Assembly: GCA_018267575.1 (NCBI GenBank)
Contig: JAFDYF010000056.1
Span: 62,001 to 126,000, forward strand
Direction of reading: 5' to 3'
Origin: Bacteroidota bacterium
GTDB lineage: Bacteria > Bacteroidota > Bacteroidia > Chitinophagales > Chitinophagaceae
DNA: 64,000 bases
Shown here: piece after piece, positions 37,519-47,636 of the stretch
Numbering within the stretch: position 1 is the stretch's first letter
Layout: each line of letters begins with the position of its first letter
Made by a program: the position numbers and the translations under genes
Notes under the pieces: model-generated
Databases searched by the model: none
Told to the model about the DNA's origin: nothing
Seen by the model: only the letters and a program-made list of their open reading frames with translations

Positions 37519-38694
37519 TTATAAGTCTGGTGTATAATAAATATTTTTTCCTTTTAGTTTTATTTCAATGTCCACAAGATATTTTTTGATGGCTTCAATA
37601 TCAACGCAAATACCGAGTCCTGTTTTTTCAGGAAGCTGCAAGTAGCCATTTTTACCTGGAGTCAATTTAGTACTTGAAATATCTATGGCCAGTTGTTTTG
37701 GTTCAATGGGATATTCACAGATATTGTGTTTTTCTTTTCCAGCATAAGGTTGGATAGAGGCGCTCAATGCCAAATGTGAAGTGAAGCTGTGGTTCACATA
37801 GCTGATCCCAAACTCATCTGCCAAGTCCGCAACCTGTTTTGCCGGACTGATACCCCCAACCCTTCCTGCATCAATCTGTATAAAAGACAACCCACCATAT
37901 TGTATCATCAATTTTGCTTGTGTAAAGTTGTTGCAACCTTCGCCGCCTGCCAAGGGAATTTTTGGGAGCGAAGTAGACAGTTTTTTATATTCATTTACCG
38001 AAAGGTTTGCAAAAGGTTCTTCCAGCCAATAGGCGTTTATTTTTTTTAGCGCAGCTAAACGCTTTTCTGCCTCATTAAAATCATTTTCCCAAACGGTGCC
38101 AGCATCAATCATCAAAAAGCAATCCTGTCCAGCACCTCTTCTTGCCGCTTCGAGGTGGGCAATATCATTTTCCAAAGTCCCTTCCCCAAAATTTCCCCAA
38201 CCAAATTTGATGGCTTTGAATCCAGCTTCTACTGTATGTTTTGCTTTGGCGAATGTCTCATCGGGGTTGTTTCCAAATAACTGAGAAGCATATGGTAATT
38301 TTGGGAAAGCTTTTTTATAACCTAACAGTTTATAAATGGGCTCCTCCAATTTTTTCCCAAGAAGGTCCCATAAAGCAATATTGATACCTGATAATGTATG
38401 GTCAGCCTGCAGCAGATCAAATGAATTTGAATGGACACTTTCTGAAATCTTTTGGATGTCCTCAACGCTATTAATATGCTTTCCTTCCAATGAATATTTT
38501 ATGGGTTTGCAGGCGCTATGCGACATGGGGCAAACATAGCTGGCAATACTTGTGAGCGGTGATGTTTCACATTCGCCCCAACCTTCCAAGCCGCCAGCCC
38601 TAATCCTTACCAACAAAGCATCCTGACTGCCATCCCCAATATCCAAAACTTCAGGCATGGAGAGATAAAAGAAATCGACTGATTCAATTTTCAT
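37519..38694 (-). CDS. Enolase-superfamily sugar-acid dehydratase (mandelate racemase type)
   Basis: The 391-residue protein has the N-terminal capping domain (1-130) and a TIM barrel with metal ligands Asp197 (MIDAGT), a Glu in LEEPF (225/226) and Glu252 (AGGEGC). Asp275 and His302 (YVNHSFTSH) fit the mandelate racemase-subgroup His/Asp dyad. The usual KxK on strand 2 reads Lys163-Phe-Gly, so only the first lysine is present. Such enzymes mostly dehydrate aldonic acids to 2-keto-3-deoxy acids. The flanking SDR genes and mutarotase support sugar-acid dehydration in the cytoplasm; the sugar is not identified. Confidence 0.87.
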   Translation of the reverse strand: MKIESVDFFYLSMPEVLDIGDGSQDALLVRIRAGGLEGWGECETSPLTSIASYVCPMSHSACKPIKYSLEGKHINSVEDIQKISESVHSNSFDLLQADHTLSGINIALWDLLGKKLEEPIYKLLGYKKAFPKLPYASQLFGNNPDETFAKAKHTVEAGFKAIKFGWGNFGEGTLENDIAHLEAARRGAGQDCFLMIDAGTVWENDFNEAEKRLAALKKINAYWLEEPFANLSVNEYKKLSTSLPKIPLAGGEGCNNFTQAKLMIQYGGLSFIQIDAGRVGGISPAKQVADLADEFGISYVNHSFTSHLALSASIQPYAGKEKHNICEYPIEPKQLAIDISSTKLTPGKNGYLQLPEKTGLGICVDIEAIKKYLVDIEIKLKGKNIYYTPDL

Positions 38695-38703
38695 TTTGCT
38701 TTT

Positions 38704-39456
38704 TTAAAAAGTAATGGTCAATCCTCCATCTACTACAATTACCTGACCTGTGATATAGGAAGCATCTTTTCCTGCCAAGAAAAAAGCGACGGCCGCAATT
38801 TCTGCAGGTTCTGCTGCTCGCCTCATGGGCAAGTGTTGGTTGTTTATATAATTGGTCTGGAACCATTCAGTTTCCAATTCGTTTTTCCCATCCATTATTG
38901 ACATTGCGGTATTCACGAAGCCCGGTGCAATGGCATTCACCAAAATATTTTTGCCGGCCAATTCCAAAGCCATGGCACGGCAATATTGGTTGATAGCGGC
39001 TTTTGCCATTGAATAACTACTGGCATACATTTCGGCCCTTTCGCTATGGATGGAGCTGATATGCACGACCCTTCCTCCCTTTCTCATAAAAGACACAGAT
39101 AGTTTGGTCATTAGATGGCATCCCGTAACCATGCAGTCGAAAATTTTTCGCCATCTTTCTATATCCATTTCCAAAGGGTATGTTTTTTCAAACATGCCTG
39201 CACAGTTGATCAATGCATCCAAATAGCCCCATTCTTCTTGGATTAATTTGCGGCCCTTTATAATAGTTGCTTCTTCCGCATAACTGCCAAGCAAGATTAA
39301 ATGCTTTCCTGCTGGAAGTGCTGTTGATAATGATTTCAACTTTTCTTCCTGTATATCATTTAGGCAAACATCATAGCCTTCGGCAGCAAACCTGATGGCA
39401 GCGGCTTTGCCAATGCCTGATGCGGCCCCGGTTATCAAAACTTTTTTTCTACTCAT
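38704..39456 (-). CDS. Short-chain dehydrogenase/reductase (locus 2, SDR B)
   Basis: The 250-residue protein has GAASGIG at 10-16, NCAG near 84-87, Ser134/135, Tyr148 and Lys152, so it should be an active classical SDR. Asp34 after strand 2 (CLNDIQ) points to NAD. Its ATG overlaps the TGA of the mutarotase gene in an ATGA junction, so the two are translationally coupled. This position right after the mutarotase suggests the aldose 1-dehydrogenase step; this is inference. Confidence 0.88.
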   Translation of the reverse strand: MSRKKVLITGAASGIGKAAAIRFAAEGYDVCLNDIQEEKLKSLSTALPAGKHLILLGSYAEEATIIKGRKLIQEEWGYLDALINCAGMFEKTYPLEMDIERWRKIFDCMVTGCHLMTKLSVSFMRKGGRVVHISSIHSERAEMYASSYSMAKAAINQYCRAMALELAGKNILVNAIAPGFVNTAMSIMDGKNELETEWFQTNYINNQHLPMRRAAEPAEIAAVAFFLAGKDASYITGQVIVVDGGLTITF

Positions 39457-40373
39457 ATCGATGCTTGTCTGTATTTTCCTGCATAAATTTTTACCGTTGT
39501 ATTCAATTCCTCACCCTTTGCCAATACCGTACACTGATTGAGTGCTGCTGCTTCGTTTATGCTGATCGGCATGGTGCTACAGGGTTCGGGAATAGCCGTA
39601 TAATGATCCTGAAACCCTCCATAAGAAGCAAAATACCATTGATAGGGAAATATTTTTTTATCGTATTCCATCAGGAAAAGGCTATCAGCTTTTTTATCCC
39701 AAAAAGCCATCTCTGGTTTATCGATTTGGTACAAATAAAAAAAATCCATGCTTTTGCTTTTTGCTGGGACCAATGAGGCATCCGTATGCTCAATCATTGG
39801 CCAACGAAACTCATCAGGGTTGGAAAATCTTGAATAGGAAGGGTCTACTAGTTTGGCCTTATTCGCTTTTGTGAGTAGCTGATCACCTTCTTTGATGGAC
39901 AAAGCTGGGTGCAGTTTCCATAAAAAGTTTTTGCTTGAATGGGATTCGTTTTTGATGCAATAATCTAGATAGATAGTCGCAGAATCTTTTTCCAGCCTCA
40001 GTGTTTTTTTATAGACTAGACCACTTAATTCTAATTTACCAAATACAGATACCAAATCATTTTCAATTTTGAAATCCAGAGCGGTTGTCCATAACTCACC
40101 ATGGTCTGGATAATCAATCCCATCAACAGTTTCGGAGCTGTCGCTAGGCAATAGTTCATCGAAGCCGCCATAAAAATGGGTGTCATAGTCAGTACCCAAG
40201 GTATATTGCTGCAATAATAAGTTTTCATTTTTCCATAAAAATTCCTTTCCCAATTCTTTGTTGAAGATACTAGTGATCTTACCGCCCACCCCAGGGGCTA
40301 TGGCTAAACGGATAAAATCGTTTTCACAGATGATGATATCGATACCATCTATTTTACTATGATGAATCTGCAT
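39453..40373 (-). CDS. Aldose 1-epimerase-like (galactose mutarotase superfamily) protein
   Basis: The 306-residue protein is a beta-sandwich of the mutarotase type: APGVGGKITSIFNKELGKEFLW near the start, HGELWTTALDF near 108-118, and conserved His residues (HGE, LHPAL) and Asp/Glu residues. It has no signal peptide. It should interconvert anomers of an aldose, or act on a related glycoside. It is the first of four closely spaced cytoplasmic genes and overlaps the next by 4 bases. Confidence 0.8.
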   Translation of the reverse strand: MQIHHSKIDGIDIIICENDFIRLAIAPGVGGKITSIFNKELGKEFLWKNENLLLQQYTLGTDYDTHFYGGFDELLPSDSSETVDGIDYPDHGELWTTALDFKIENDLVSVFGKLELSGLVYKKTLRLEKDSATIYLDYCIKNESHSSKNFLWKLHPALSIKEGDQLLTKANKAKLVDPSYSRFSNPDEFRWPMIEHTDASLVPAKSKSMDFFYLYQIDKPEMAFWDKKADSLFLMEYDKKIFPYQWYFASYGGFQDHYTAIPEPCSTMPISINEAAALNQCTVLAKGEELNTTVKIYAGKYRQASI

Positions 40374-40462
40374 GATATGGATTTAAGACCATCTTGAATG
40401 GCCAATTGTGAAAATGAATCATTGATTATTCCCAACGGAACATGCACCCTCTCTTATTGATA

Positions 40463-42436
40463 CTATTGTTTTTCCAATCGGATAAAAAAACCACCACCGG
40501 GCATCAAATGGAATTTTATTTCATCATTCTTTTTTACCATCGTATCTGTGATCACATAATCTGCTGCATATCGGTCTGCATTGATGCCGTCCTTGCAAAT
40601 GGTAGCTTTGTAATTTCCTTGACCCAGAAAGTCGAATTTTACATTAATATCCCTTTGGTTCCAGTCGCTCATACCAGCCACATACCAATCCTTTGCTTTT
40701 TGCCTGGCGGTGACAATATATTCAGCCACTTTACCATCCAGTATTTTTGTTTCGTTCCAAGTGGTGGGGATGCTGCCCATCAGCTCAGTAAATTTGGGTT
40801 CCATCCAAGCCTGTGAGGGATTTCCTCCAAATATTTCCATCGGGTTGTCAAATACCACAAACATGGCCAATTGGTGACAACGGGTCCCCTGTGTCATTAC
40901 CATGCCTTCGATTTCTCTAAAACCTTTTTGAGTAGCATTATTAAAAACCAAGGGCTCATAATCGAAAGACCCCGCCAACATACGGGTATACGGCAGGGTT
41001 ACATCGTGAGTAGGGGTTGCTTTATCGCTCCCAATATTATATTCGGAACCAAGTACACCTTCGCGGGTTATATTGTTGGGAAAGGTTCGATTAAAACCCT
41101 TTGGTGGATAAGCCCCGTGGTACATGATCATGATGTGGTGGTCCGCACAAGCTTTTGCAATACGATAATAAAAGTTGACTGTCTTCTGATCGTCGCGATC
41201 GATAAAATCGGTCATAATGAAATCCACGCCCCACCTATTAAAGCGGTCCAATGCACTATCGAGTTGTCGATTCAAGGCATTGGCAAGGGTCCACATACTT
41301 ATTTTGATTCCTTTTTCCTTGGCATAAGCTACCAAGGTATCCATGTTGATATTCGGATTGATTTTGAACAGATCCATATTATCGCTCCAACCTGCATCCA
41401 TCATGATCCTGTCAAAACCAAAACGCTTTGCAAAATCGATATAATATTTGTAGGAGTTGGTATTGATCCCGGAACGGAAAGGTACATTGAAGAGGTTCAC
41501 ATTGATGGTCCATTCGTCCGTGCCTTTTCCTGGATGCACCCAAGATGCATCGCCAATGCGGGAGGGAGATGCTAAGCGATATACCAAATCATTTGATGGC
41601 AGTTGTCTGTCTTCATCAGCGATGATCAAAACCCGCCATGGAAAACTTCTAGTACCTTTTGTCTTTGCAATATAATCTGCCCTTTTTGTCACCAAGGATT
41701 GAGGATAATCCCCAACAGTCATTTTTTCTTCCAACGGATACCCGGCAAAACGGCCTTCCAGTTTATCAGACCCCGTTCCTGCTAGGAACATTCCTGGATA
41801 ATCTTCCAGGTCAGATTCAGTGATGCCGATTTTTGGTCCTGTGGCTACGCTCACTAATACCGGGTTGAATGCAAGTTCCGTAGGTTTGATTTCAGCCATT
41901 TTCCTTAATATGAATTGCTCTTCATAACTGGTATGAAAGATATCCGCATCATCTCTTTTATGTATGCCGGGATAAAAGGCCAACGCATTTTCTGGAAACT
42001 GAAAGCCGGCAATTTCATTTTGTATCGTAATGGAGTCTTTGAACTGGGTTAAAAACCGATAGGCCACGCCATCATCATAGGCGCGGAACTCGATTTGATA
42101 AGGTTGCCGGAATTTAATGTGGATCAGATTGTACTCATCATTGATGATTTTTCTTTTTTCTGGAACAGGGGAAATAATTTTTTCCGAAACTCTTTTTGTA
42201 AAAAAGGATTTTATGCGATTGTTCAACGAAAATCTTTTGCCACCACTTAAAACCATATCTATATCCGAAGGCAGAAGTATGATTTGGCCATTTTCATAGA
42301 TACAATATCTCAGTGTTTGTTCCATCCAAATTTTCACGCAGATTTTTCCTGAAGGAGAACAAACTGTTAAGGAATCGTTGGCCCATGTGTGGAGGGAAAA
42401 GAAAATACAAAAGCAAAACAGCCATTTTTTTTTCAT
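40463..42436 (-). CDS. GH97 glycoside hydrolase, probably retaining
   Basis: From the ATG at 42436 the product is 657 residues with a signal peptide (MKKKWLFCFCIFF, cleaved after about residue 19). The N-terminal beta-sandwich, a TIM barrel (FDRIMMDAGWSDNMDLF) and the C-terminal all-beta domain are as in SusB. In retaining GH97 the nucleophile is an Asp in the block that here reads IMTDFIDRDDQ; inverting SusB lacks that Asp, so this enzyme is likely retaining, such as an alpha-galactosidase or a beta-L-arabinopyranosidase. It would work in the periplasm on oligosaccharide brought in by the upstream SusC/SusD. Confidence 0.9.
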   Translation of the reverse strand: MKKKWLFCFCIFFSLHTWANDSLTVCSPSGKICVKIWMEQTLRYCIYENGQIILLPSDIDMVLSGGKRFSLNNRIKSFFTKRVSEKIISPVPEKRKIINDEYNLIHIKFRQPYQIEFRAYDDGVAYRFLTQFKDSITIQNEIAGFQFPENALAFYPGIHKRDDADIFHTSYEEQFILRKMAEIKPTELAFNPVLVSVATGPKIGITESDLEDYPGMFLAGTGSDKLEGRFAGYPLEEKMTVGDYPQSLVTKRADYIAKTKGTRSFPWRVLIIADEDRQLPSNDLVYRLASPSRIGDASWVHPGKGTDEWTINVNLFNVPFRSGINTNSYKYYIDFAKRFGFDRIMMDAGWSDNMDLFKINPNINMDTLVAYAKEKGIKISMWTLANALNRQLDSALDRFNRWGVDFIMTDFIDRDDQKTVNFYYRIAKACADHHIMIMYHGAYPPKGFNRTFPNNITREGVLGSEYNIGSDKATPTHDVTLPYTRMLAGSFDYEPLVFNNATQKGFREIEGMVMTQGTRCHQLAMFVVFDNPMEIFGGNPSQAWMEPKFTELMGSIPTTWNETKILDGKVAEYIVTARQKAKDWYVAGMSDWNQRDINVKFDFLGQGNYKATICKDGINADRYAADYVITDTMVKKNDEIKFHLMPGGGFFIRLEKQ

Positions 42437-42501
42437 ACAAGCAATTCGTTCAATGAACAATTCTATAAAACAATATTGTTTTTAAAGTCGGAGGTCTATA
42501 A

Positions 42502-42552
42502 ATCCCGCTTTTGCTCATGACAGTATGAATTCTGTAGAGCAAAAGCAGGGAT
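42502..42552 (-). terminator. Stem-loop between the second SusD and GH97
   Basis: Arms around 42502-42516 and 42537-42552 form a 15-bp stem with one bulged base and a 20-base loop. On the minus strand the stem is followed by a few Ts. It sits between susD and the GH97 gene, and could reduce read-through into the enzyme genes or protect the susCD message. Confidence 0.6.
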
Positions 42553-42619
42553 GCTAGGTCAATTAGCGATCAAACCATTAGTCTGTTATAAAAATAGGCA
42601 ATAATTATGACCGTCATAG

Positions 42620-44350
42620 TTAGTAGCCCGGATTTTGTGTCAGTTTGGGATCAGCAGCTATTTCGCTTTGTGGTATTGGGAAGAAATAGTTTGCTGGATC
42701 TTTGAACACCCTGACTGGATTATAATCCAGATTGCCTCCGGTAGTTGGTACTTGGTACGTATAACTCAATACACCATTATTGTTGGTAACATTTACGCCC
42801 ATGCAAGTGATATTGTTGGTTTGCCCAGCAATCTTCCATCTTCTCACATCCCAGAAACGGTGTTCCTCAAAAGCGAGTTCCACTTTTCTTTCGTTCCAAA
42901 TACGGGCTCTCATTTGGCTTTGTGAGAGACCTGTTGGCAGGTTGGGCATATTTGCCCTATTGCGGATTTGATTGATGGCACTATATGCTGCAGTAGGCCC
43001 TTGCGCTTCATTGATAGCTTCAGCATAGTTCAACAATATTTCGGCATAACGCATATGGATCCAAGGCTGGTTGCCTTGTCCACTTCCAAGAGTTACACCA
43101 GTAGGGTCATAAACAGAAGGGTCAACAAATTTGCCCATCAAATAGCCGGTTACGGTTTGATCTTGATTAAAATCAAAGCCAGAAGGATTGGTAAAATCGA
43201 TCGTACTTTGATTCAATGTGGAACCTTGGTGCATAATATCCACATCAAATCTCGGGTCCCTATTGGCATAAGGATTATTGGGGTCATAGATTGAAGTTGG
43301 GTCTGTGATCGCTTTGCCATCTGTGGTTTCATAGGAATCTACCATTTGCTGCATGGGCGTGTACATGATATTGCCACCTCTATCAAAAGGCATCACTGCA
43401 TATTCAAAAGTGAGGCCAGGCCAAGGGTAATTATCCTGATGGCCTTCTGATGGCAAACCGGATTGGTTGATCGTTACGAAAATATATTCTGTATTTGCTG
43501 GGTCAAATTTGATGAACATGTTTTTATAGTTTGCCCAAGGCACCAAGCTGTACCTGTTCAAATCCATCACGGCTTTTGCCGCATCGGCTGCAGCTTGCCA
43601 GCGGGTCAAATCATTGTTCGGGTTAAATAATGGGCTTGCATAAGTCAATAGTACCCTCGATTTGATTGACATGGCCACCCCTTGATCTATTTTACCAATG
43701 ACGGGTGCAGTGGCTGGTAAATAAAAATTGATGGCCGAGTCTAACTGTGAGATAATAAATTGGAAACATTCATCGGTGGTATTTCTGGCCACATCAAATT
43801 GATCGCTGATGCCAAAAGTTTTAGTGATGATGGGCACTCCTGCATAATGGCGTACCAACTGAAAATACCTGAATGCACGTAGCGTCATCATTTCCCCAAT
43901 CAATCGGTTCTTATCAGCAGTGGCCAGGTTGGGTACATTGTAGATGTTTTGGAAAAACGTGTTGCACTGGGCAATATAGCTATAGTTATTGCCCCAGGCC
44001 TGTTGTCTTGGATAGGGGTTGCCATCAAAAGTGCCAGTAAAACCTTCACCCGTAGGGGTTGAGTTGATCAGCCCTTGGTTCACCACGTCCACACCAATAT
44101 AACCTTCATAAGCCGAAAGCACTTCGTCGGTAGCGGCAGCCAACATAAAGGCCTGCCAATGGGTATTGTAAAAACCATAGTCCAGATCGCGATAATTATT
44201 GTTCACAAATGCTTCTGTTAGGTTGGGGTCAGTAAATACCGTATTGGCATCTACGGAACTGGTCGGGGTGATATCCAACAAATTCTTTTTGCAAGAAATG
44301 GATGAAGCCATCAGCCCGATTATTAAAATATAGAATGATATTCTTTTCAT
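42620..44350 (-). CDS. SusD/RagB-like lipoprotein (locus 2)
   Basis: The start at 44350 gives a 576-residue lipoprotein MKRISFYIL with a lipobox ending SSISCKK; the frame opens 7 codons earlier at 44371. SusD helices (LIGEMMTLRAFRYFQLVRHYAGVPIITK) and the C-terminal ERKVELAFEEHRFWDVRRWKI block are present. It should bind the substrate at the cell surface for the partner SusC 34 bases upstream (13 if the start is 44371). The ligand is presumably the oligosaccharide cut by the GH97. Confidence 0.92.
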   Translation of the reverse strand: MKRISFYILIIGLMASSISCKKNLLDITPTSSVDANTVFTDPNLTEAFVNNNYRDLDYGFYNTHWQAFMLAAATDEVLSAYEGYIGVDVVNQGLINSTPTGEGFTGTFDGNPYPRQQAWGNNYSYIAQCNTFFQNIYNVPNLATADKNRLIGEMMTLRAFRYFQLVRHYAGVPIITKTFGISDQFDVARNTTDECFQFIISQLDSAINFYLPATAPVIGKIDQGVAMSIKSRVLLTYASPLFNPNNDLTRWQAAADAAKAVMDLNRYSLVPWANYKNMFIKFDPANTEYIFVTINQSGLPSEGHQDNYPWPGLTFEYAVMPFDRGGNIMYTPMQQMVDSYETTDGKAITDPTSIYDPNNPYANRDPRFDVDIMHQGSTLNQSTIDFTNPSGFDFNQDQTVTGYLMGKFVDPSVYDPTGVTLGSGQGNQPWIHMRYAEILLNYAEAINEAQGPTAAYSAINQIRNRANMPNLPTGLSQSQMRARIWNERKVELAFEEHRFWDVRRWKIAGQTNNITCMGVNVTNNNGVLSYTYQVPTTGGNLDYNPVRVFKDPANYFFPIPQSEIAADPKLTQNPGY

Positions 44351-44383
44351 AATATTTTTATTTGAGTTCATTTACAAATGGGA

Positions 44384-47300
44384 TTAAAAGCTTACGGAAA
44401 CGCCTGCATTAAAGGTTCTATTGATTGGATAGTTTAATCCTTGTCCATCTACCGATTCTGGGTCCAGCCCTTTATACGGGGTAATGGTGAAAAGGTTAAA
44501 CGTATTTATATAGACCCGGATATGGCTGATGCCGCTCTTGGCCAGCTCATTGCTTTTAATACTGTAAGCCAATTCCACATTCTTCAATCTCAGGAAAGCC
44601 GTGCTGCTTAAATAATAGGTATTACCAAAACCTTGGGGGCTGCCATACACATTGGAGGCACGTGGCTTGTCGGTAATATTGCCCGGGGTGGACCTGCCTT
44701 CATAATCCTCAATGGTAAAATTTTGGCTCTTGCCTGAAACCGCTCTGAAATAACGGGCCGCTTTTGCTTGTCCCTGAAAAAGTATCGAAAGGTCGAAATT
44801 CATATAGTTCAACGCAATGTTAGCGCCATATACAATCTGTGGTATAGAAGTGAGGTCTTTCACCGTTTGGTCGTTTTGGTCAATAACCCCATCTTTGTTC
44901 ACATCTTTGAATTTTAGATCGCCCGGTACCACTCCAGTCAAATTATTGGTTGGGGAAGAAGAGATATCGGAAGAGGATTGATAGATGCCGATGGCATTAT
45001 ACAAAAGATAAGAACCAACCGGATGGCCTGTCAATGCCTGATAGGCTGGTCGGCCACCCAGTATTTCGTCCATGTACACTACTTTGTTTTTTGCATAGGT
45101 AATATTGCCAGAAATAAAATAACCTAACTTATTAGCCTGCCCTTTATAACTAAGCTGTGCTTCCCAACCTTTATTGTCAACGATGCCAATGTTTTCATCG
45201 GGCAGTACGATGCCCGTATACAAGGGGATAGAAGCGTTGGGCGGCGCCAAAATATTATCCCGCCTTTGATGGAAAACCTCAAAAGTAAAACTCAGTTTGT
45301 TGTCAAGCAATGAACCATCCACTGCCAGATTGGTAGCTGTTTGTGATTCCCAAGTTGCATTGGGGTTTGGGCTTACACCTGGCGACAATGTGGAATAACC
45401 AGAAATAGCGCCATTGTAAAAAATCCTTCCATACTGAGTTACATTGTAAAATTGGGCGTACTGGAAGGGTGGGATATTATCGTTACCCAATTTGCCCCAA
45501 GCCCCACGCAGCTTTAAGAAACTGATGGCCGGTAAGGAGTTTTTGAACCACTCATAATCTGAAATCTTCCATCCAGCAGAGAGGCTTGGAAATAATCCCC
45601 AACGATTGTTCGGCGCAAAAACATCTGAACCATCATATCTTAATTGTGCCTCGAGGAAATACATGTTGTTGTACGAATAGTTGATGCGACCGAAATAGTT
45701 TTGTCGGGCCGATTTGTATTCGTTTCCATTATTATTGATATTCGTGCTGCTTCCGAAGCTCAACTGTGGAATAGCTTGAGAAATGAATTGCTCGCGGTGA
45801 GCCATTGCCCAACGAAAATCATAAGTGCTTTGTTCATAGCTGACAAAAGCTTTGATGGAATGCTTGCCAAAACTACGTTCATAATTGAGCTTTAGGTTTT
45901 CGCTGATGGTTAATGAATTGGTGTTTTGTTGATCCAGCGATGCCAATCCTAAAGTGCCGTTCAAAACGGCGGGGGTATACGTTTTGGCCACTGGGTCATA
46001 CGCATATACCGTATAAGATTTATTCCAATTGCTACTGTCTACAAAGCCAAAGTCTACCGATAAAAACCCATCCAAATATAATCCACGGACGCCGGGGATA
46101 TCGAACCGCCCTTTAAATGTATTGAGAGAATAAACCCTTTTTTGATCATTGATACCGGCCAGATCGGTTGCATTCACCAATGCGTTCAACTGGGCGCCAG
46201 TGCTACCAGTTTGACCGCCCAATGCAAAAGTGCCGTTCGGGTTTTTTGCCAAGCTGGTGGGCAAAGCGCCAATCAAACTCGAAAAAGTAGTGTTGGTGCC
46301 AACGGGTGAACTGGTCTGGTCCTGCCAGCGGAGCATACTACCAAAACCAAGCTTGAGACTTTTGGTAACCTGACCTTCCATGTTGAGGTCGAAATTGTAT
46401 TGTTTGTATTTAAAAGTACCACTGTTGAATTGTCCATCTTGATTGGACATGCCCAATGAACTGTAATATTTAAAATTTTCGGTGCCACCGGAAAGCGTAA
46501 GACTGGCACGATCTTGCAAAGCCACATTTTTAGTGGCCATTTTTATCCAATCAGTGTTGGGATGTCCAATGGGGTCGGAGCCATTCTGAAATAAGGTTAG
46601 GTCATTTTGGGCATAGACAGGAGTGCCCCCACCGAAAACAGAAATGTCGTTCACCATTTGCGCATATTGATATGCGTTGGTTAGCTTCTCCGTTTTGGCC
46701 CAAGTATTAAAACCTTGGTTATAATTAAAAGTCAGCATTGGTTTTCCCGTTCTGCCTTTTTTGGTAGTAACCAAAATAACACCATTCGCAGCCTGTGCGC
46801 CATAGATGGCAGCGGAGGCGTCTTTCAAAACCGAGATGCTCTCCACATCATTGGGGTCGATATTGCCAAAACCACCCGGGCGGTTGGCAACCCCATCAAT
46901 TACAATCAGTGGTTGGGTGGCCCCTGAAAAAGTGCTGATACCTCGTATATAGATATTGGAACCATCACTTCCGGGCTGACCGCTATTGTTGGTGGCTATC
47001 ACCCCCGGCGTGCGGCCAACCAAGGAGTTGGAAATATCAGTAGAAGGGCTTTTTAATAGCTCGTCTCCTTTTACCACCGATACCGCTCCTGTTAAAGTTG
47101 CTTTTCTTTGCGTGCCATAACCCACTACTACCACTTCGTCCAGACTGGTATTTTCTTTTACTAATAGTGCGTTGATTTCCGATCTTCCGTTTACTGCTAT
47201 TTCCAATGGTTTATAACCTACAAAGGAAAAAAGCAAATTGCCATTTTCAGGGACACGGATACTGTAATGCCCTTTTGCATCGCTGATGTCACCGATTTTT

Positions 47301-47467
47301 GGATTTTCCTTTAATGTGACAGATACGCCTGCCATAACCGTATTACCGGATTTGATTACCCCGGACACTTGCCTTTCGTTTTGGGCCAATAGGCTAAAGG
47401 GGGTGATAAGTAGGAGAAACAGGTAAATAGCGCAGGTGCATGCGCCTAATGCAGATTTTTTTTTCAT
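44384..47467 (-). CDS. SusC-like TonB-dependent receptor without STN domain (locus 2)
   Basis: From the ATG at 47467 the product is 1027 residues with a signal peptide ending SLLAQ. A carboxypeptidase-regulatory-like domain (QVSGVIKSGNTVMAGVSVTL) follows, then the TonB box DEVVVVGYGTQ, the plug and a barrel ending RTFNAGVSVSF. Unlike the locus 1 receptor there is no STN domain, and no FecR/sigma pair adjoins it; control is more likely by the divergent AraC protein. It should import oligosaccharide in a TonB-driven step. Confidence 0.93.
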   Translation of the reverse strand: MKKKSALGACTCAIYLFLLLITPFSLLAQNERQVSGVIKSGNTVMAGVSVTLKENPKIGDISDAKGHYSIRVPENGNLLFSFVGYKPLEIAVNGRSEINALLVKENTSLDEVVVVGYGTQRKATLTGAVSVVKGDELLKSPSTDISNSLVGRTPGVIATNNSGQPGSDGSNIYIRGISTFSGATQPLIVIDGVANRPGGFGNIDPNDVESISVLKDASAAIYGAQAANGVILVTTKKGRTGKPMLTFNYNQGFNTWAKTEKLTNAYQYAQMVNDISVFGGGTPVYAQNDLTLFQNGSDPIGHPNTDWIKMATKNVALQDRASLTLSGGTENFKYYSSLGMSNQDGQFNSGTFKYKQYNFDLNMEGQVTKSLKLGFGSMLRWQDQTSSPVGTNTTFSSLIGALPTSLAKNPNGTFALGGQTGSTGAQLNALVNATDLAGINDQKRVYSLNTFKGRFDIPGVRGLYLDGFLSVDFGFVDSSNWNKSYTVYAYDPVAKTYTPAVLNGTLGLASLDQQNTNSLTISENLKLNYERSFGKHSIKAFVSYEQSTYDFRWAMAHREQFISQAIPQLSFGSSTNINNNGNEYKSARQNYFGRINYSYNNMYFLEAQLRYDGSDVFAPNNRWGLFPSLSAGWKISDYEWFKNSLPAISFLKLRGAWGKLGNDNIPPFQYAQFYNVTQYGRIFYNGAISGYSTLSPGVSPNPNATWESQTATNLAVDGSLLDNKLSFTFEVFHQRRDNILAPPNASIPLYTGIVLPDENIGIVDNKGWEAQLSYKGQANKLGYFISGNITYAKNKVVYMDEILGGRPAYQALTGHPVGSYLLYNAIGIYQSSSDISSSPTNNLTGVVPGDLKFKDVNKDGVIDQNDQTVKDLTSIPQIVYGANIALNYMNFDLSILFQGQAKAARYFRAVSGKSQNFTIEDYEGRSTPGNITDKPRASNVYGSPQGFGNTYYLSSTAFLRLKNVELAYSIKSNELAKSGISHIRVYINTFNLFTITPYKGLDPESVDGQGLNYPINRTFNAGVSVSF

Positions 47468-47636
47468 GTCAAGCAGTGTTAGTTTGAAGATATTTATGGC
47501 AACCAAAACTATGGCTTCAAAAAGGTTAAAATATTCTATAATCCGATTAATATGTATACTTTTTAAACACGGAATTAACTTTTGTACTGTTTTATTGATA
47601 TAAAATCATCAATTTTGTTTTCCATAATCATATATT
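47468..47636. promoter_or_regulatory. Divergent control region between susC and the AraC regulator
   Basis: This 169-base AT-rich gap separates two divergently read genes and should hold both promoters and the regulator's operators. An inverted repeat, ATTGAT (47594-47599) and ATCAAT (47608-47613) spaced by 8 bases, lies 24 bases before the regulator start and is a possible operator. No classic -7 box is seen. Confidence 0.35.
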
